Shown: piece after piece, positions 53,665 through 53,900 of the stretch | How positions within the stretch are numbered: the stretch's first letter is position 1 | Layout of the letters: each line of letters begins with the position of its first letter | Origin: a bacterium BMS3Bbin09 | Lineage (GTDB): Bacteria; Nitrospirota; Thermodesulfovibrionia; UBA6902 | NCBI GenBank assembly: GCA_002897915.1 | Contig: BDTS01000041.1 | Span: forward strand, 1 to 53,900 | DNA: 53,900 bases | Reading direction: 5' to 3' | Made by a program: the position numbers and the translations under genes | The notes under the pieces: generated by a model | Database searches by the model: none | Seen by the model: only the letters and a program-made list of their open reading frames with translations | Told to the model about the DNA's origin: nothing

Positions 53665-53900
53665 TCATTTATCGAGCAGCTTCTTTATGGTCTTTTTCAG
53701 CTCTCCGAGATCGGATGATTTTACGATATACGCCTCGGATGCCCAGACCGCGAAATCGTCCCTGTAATCGTATGCGGTTGACATTATTATCGGTATGTCA
53801 GGCTTCTGTTCTTTCATTTTTCTCAAGAGACTTATCCCGTCGATATCGGGCATGAGTATATCGAGGGTCACTATATCAAAATTCTCTTTTTGGAAAAGTT
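53665..53900 (-). CDS. Response-regulator receiver domain, 5' end outside the window
   Basis: The frame continues past the right edge. The visible 78 residues read FDIVTLDILMPDIDG with the phosphoacceptor Asp of TLDILMP, then IPIIMSTAYDYRDD (conserved Ser/Thr switch), and VKSS containing the conserved Lys. The protein ends 14 residues after that with KKLLDK, so the gene encodes a stand-alone receiver or one whose other domain is N-terminal to it. Partner kinase not in the window. Confidence 0.88.
   Translation of the reverse strand, partial: LFQKENFDIVTLDILMPDIDGISLLRKMKEQKPDIPIIMSTAYDYRDDFAVWASEAYIVKSSDLGELKKTIKKLLDK

Noticed and set aside
1-53900. CRISPR array
   Set aside because: No set of identical direct repeats with regular unique spacers occurs; the repeats seen are single copies or 9-nt tandem arrays.
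1-53900. Insertion sequence or prophage genes
   Set aside because: No transposase, integrase or phage structural gene is recognisable, though the direct repeats at 49.8/52.7 kb suggest past rearrangement.

Overview
The window reads as a chromosomal segment of a Gram-negative (diderm) anaerobe or facultative anaerobe. The supporting genes are a full selenocysteine decoding set (selA, selB and tRNA-Sec), a B12-dependent class II ribonucleotide reductase, molybdopterin synthesis (moaC), type IV pilus genes with a sigma-54 activator, outer-membrane lipoproteins (rlpA and others), an outer-membrane beta-barrel protein and an HspR/HAIR heat-shock circuit. That mix, with SAH hydrolase, MtnA and an orphan AMMECR1 protein, suggests Nitrospirota or a Desulfobacterota-like lineage. 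This is inference from gene content; there is no rRNA in the window.

Layout. 1-5.4 kb (minus): a cell-surface glycan block with a GT-C-like membrane glycosyltransferase, a TPR protein whose membrane anchor appears shifted out of frame at an A9 run, an outer-membrane barrel protein and a cellulose-synthase-like GT2. 5.7-9.0 kb: an ArsR regulator, a PAS protein with a degenerate GGDEF domain, FabF and MoaC. 9.0-10.0 kb: a Fic protein with a fused XRE domain and two identical palindromes at its promoter. 10.0-16.8 kb (minus): a tight six-gene run uvrA-apbE-(Gx transporter)-mtnA-polyprenyl synthase-AMMECR1; the UvrA lacks the usual insertion domain. 17.0-19.8 kb (plus): metK-ahcY, the methyl cycle. 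19.8-24.4 kb (minus): nrdJ, rlpA, dCMP deaminase and a lipase-like hydrolase. 25.0-31.1 kb (plus): pilB-pilC-pilS-pilR. 31.2-34.2 kb: a fatty-acid hydroxylase-like protein, FKBP isomerase, small secreted protein, PHP phosphoesterase and tRNA-Sec. 34.2-37.6 kb: a CRP-family regulator divergent from a large secreted FN3/calcium-repeat protein that sits behind a GTGA-N6-TCAC site, a GEMM-I c-di-GMP riboswitch and a terminator. 37.8-42 kb: ParA, then selA-selB. 42.0-46.1 kb (minus): dnaJ-hspR-clpB behind a textbook HAIR-overlapped promoter. 46.1-49.8 kb: a TIGR04282 transferase, a YihY/BrkB membrane protein and an FAD oxidoreductase. 49.8-53.9 kb: an accessory-looking island of three tandem Hsp20 genes and a patatin phospholipase, then a DUF2155-like lipoprotein, tRNA-Ser and the end of a response regulator.

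The most striking structure is the Hsp20 island. It is bounded by direct repeats made of a tRNA-Arg(ACG) gene and the last codons of a lipoprotein gene. The left tRNA copy has lost one anticodon-loop base. The Hsp20 operon has a near-perfect -24/-12 sigma-54 promoter preceded by two copies of a TGGGNCA-N3-TGNCCCA-type dyad, so small heat-shock proteins appear to be under enhancer-type control while dnaJ-hspR-clpB 4 kb away uses HspR repression. Other notable signals are a dispersed hairpin repeat family with compensatory base changes (four copies) and a degenerate 9-nt tandem repeat that begins exactly at the stop codon of the preceding gene in two places.
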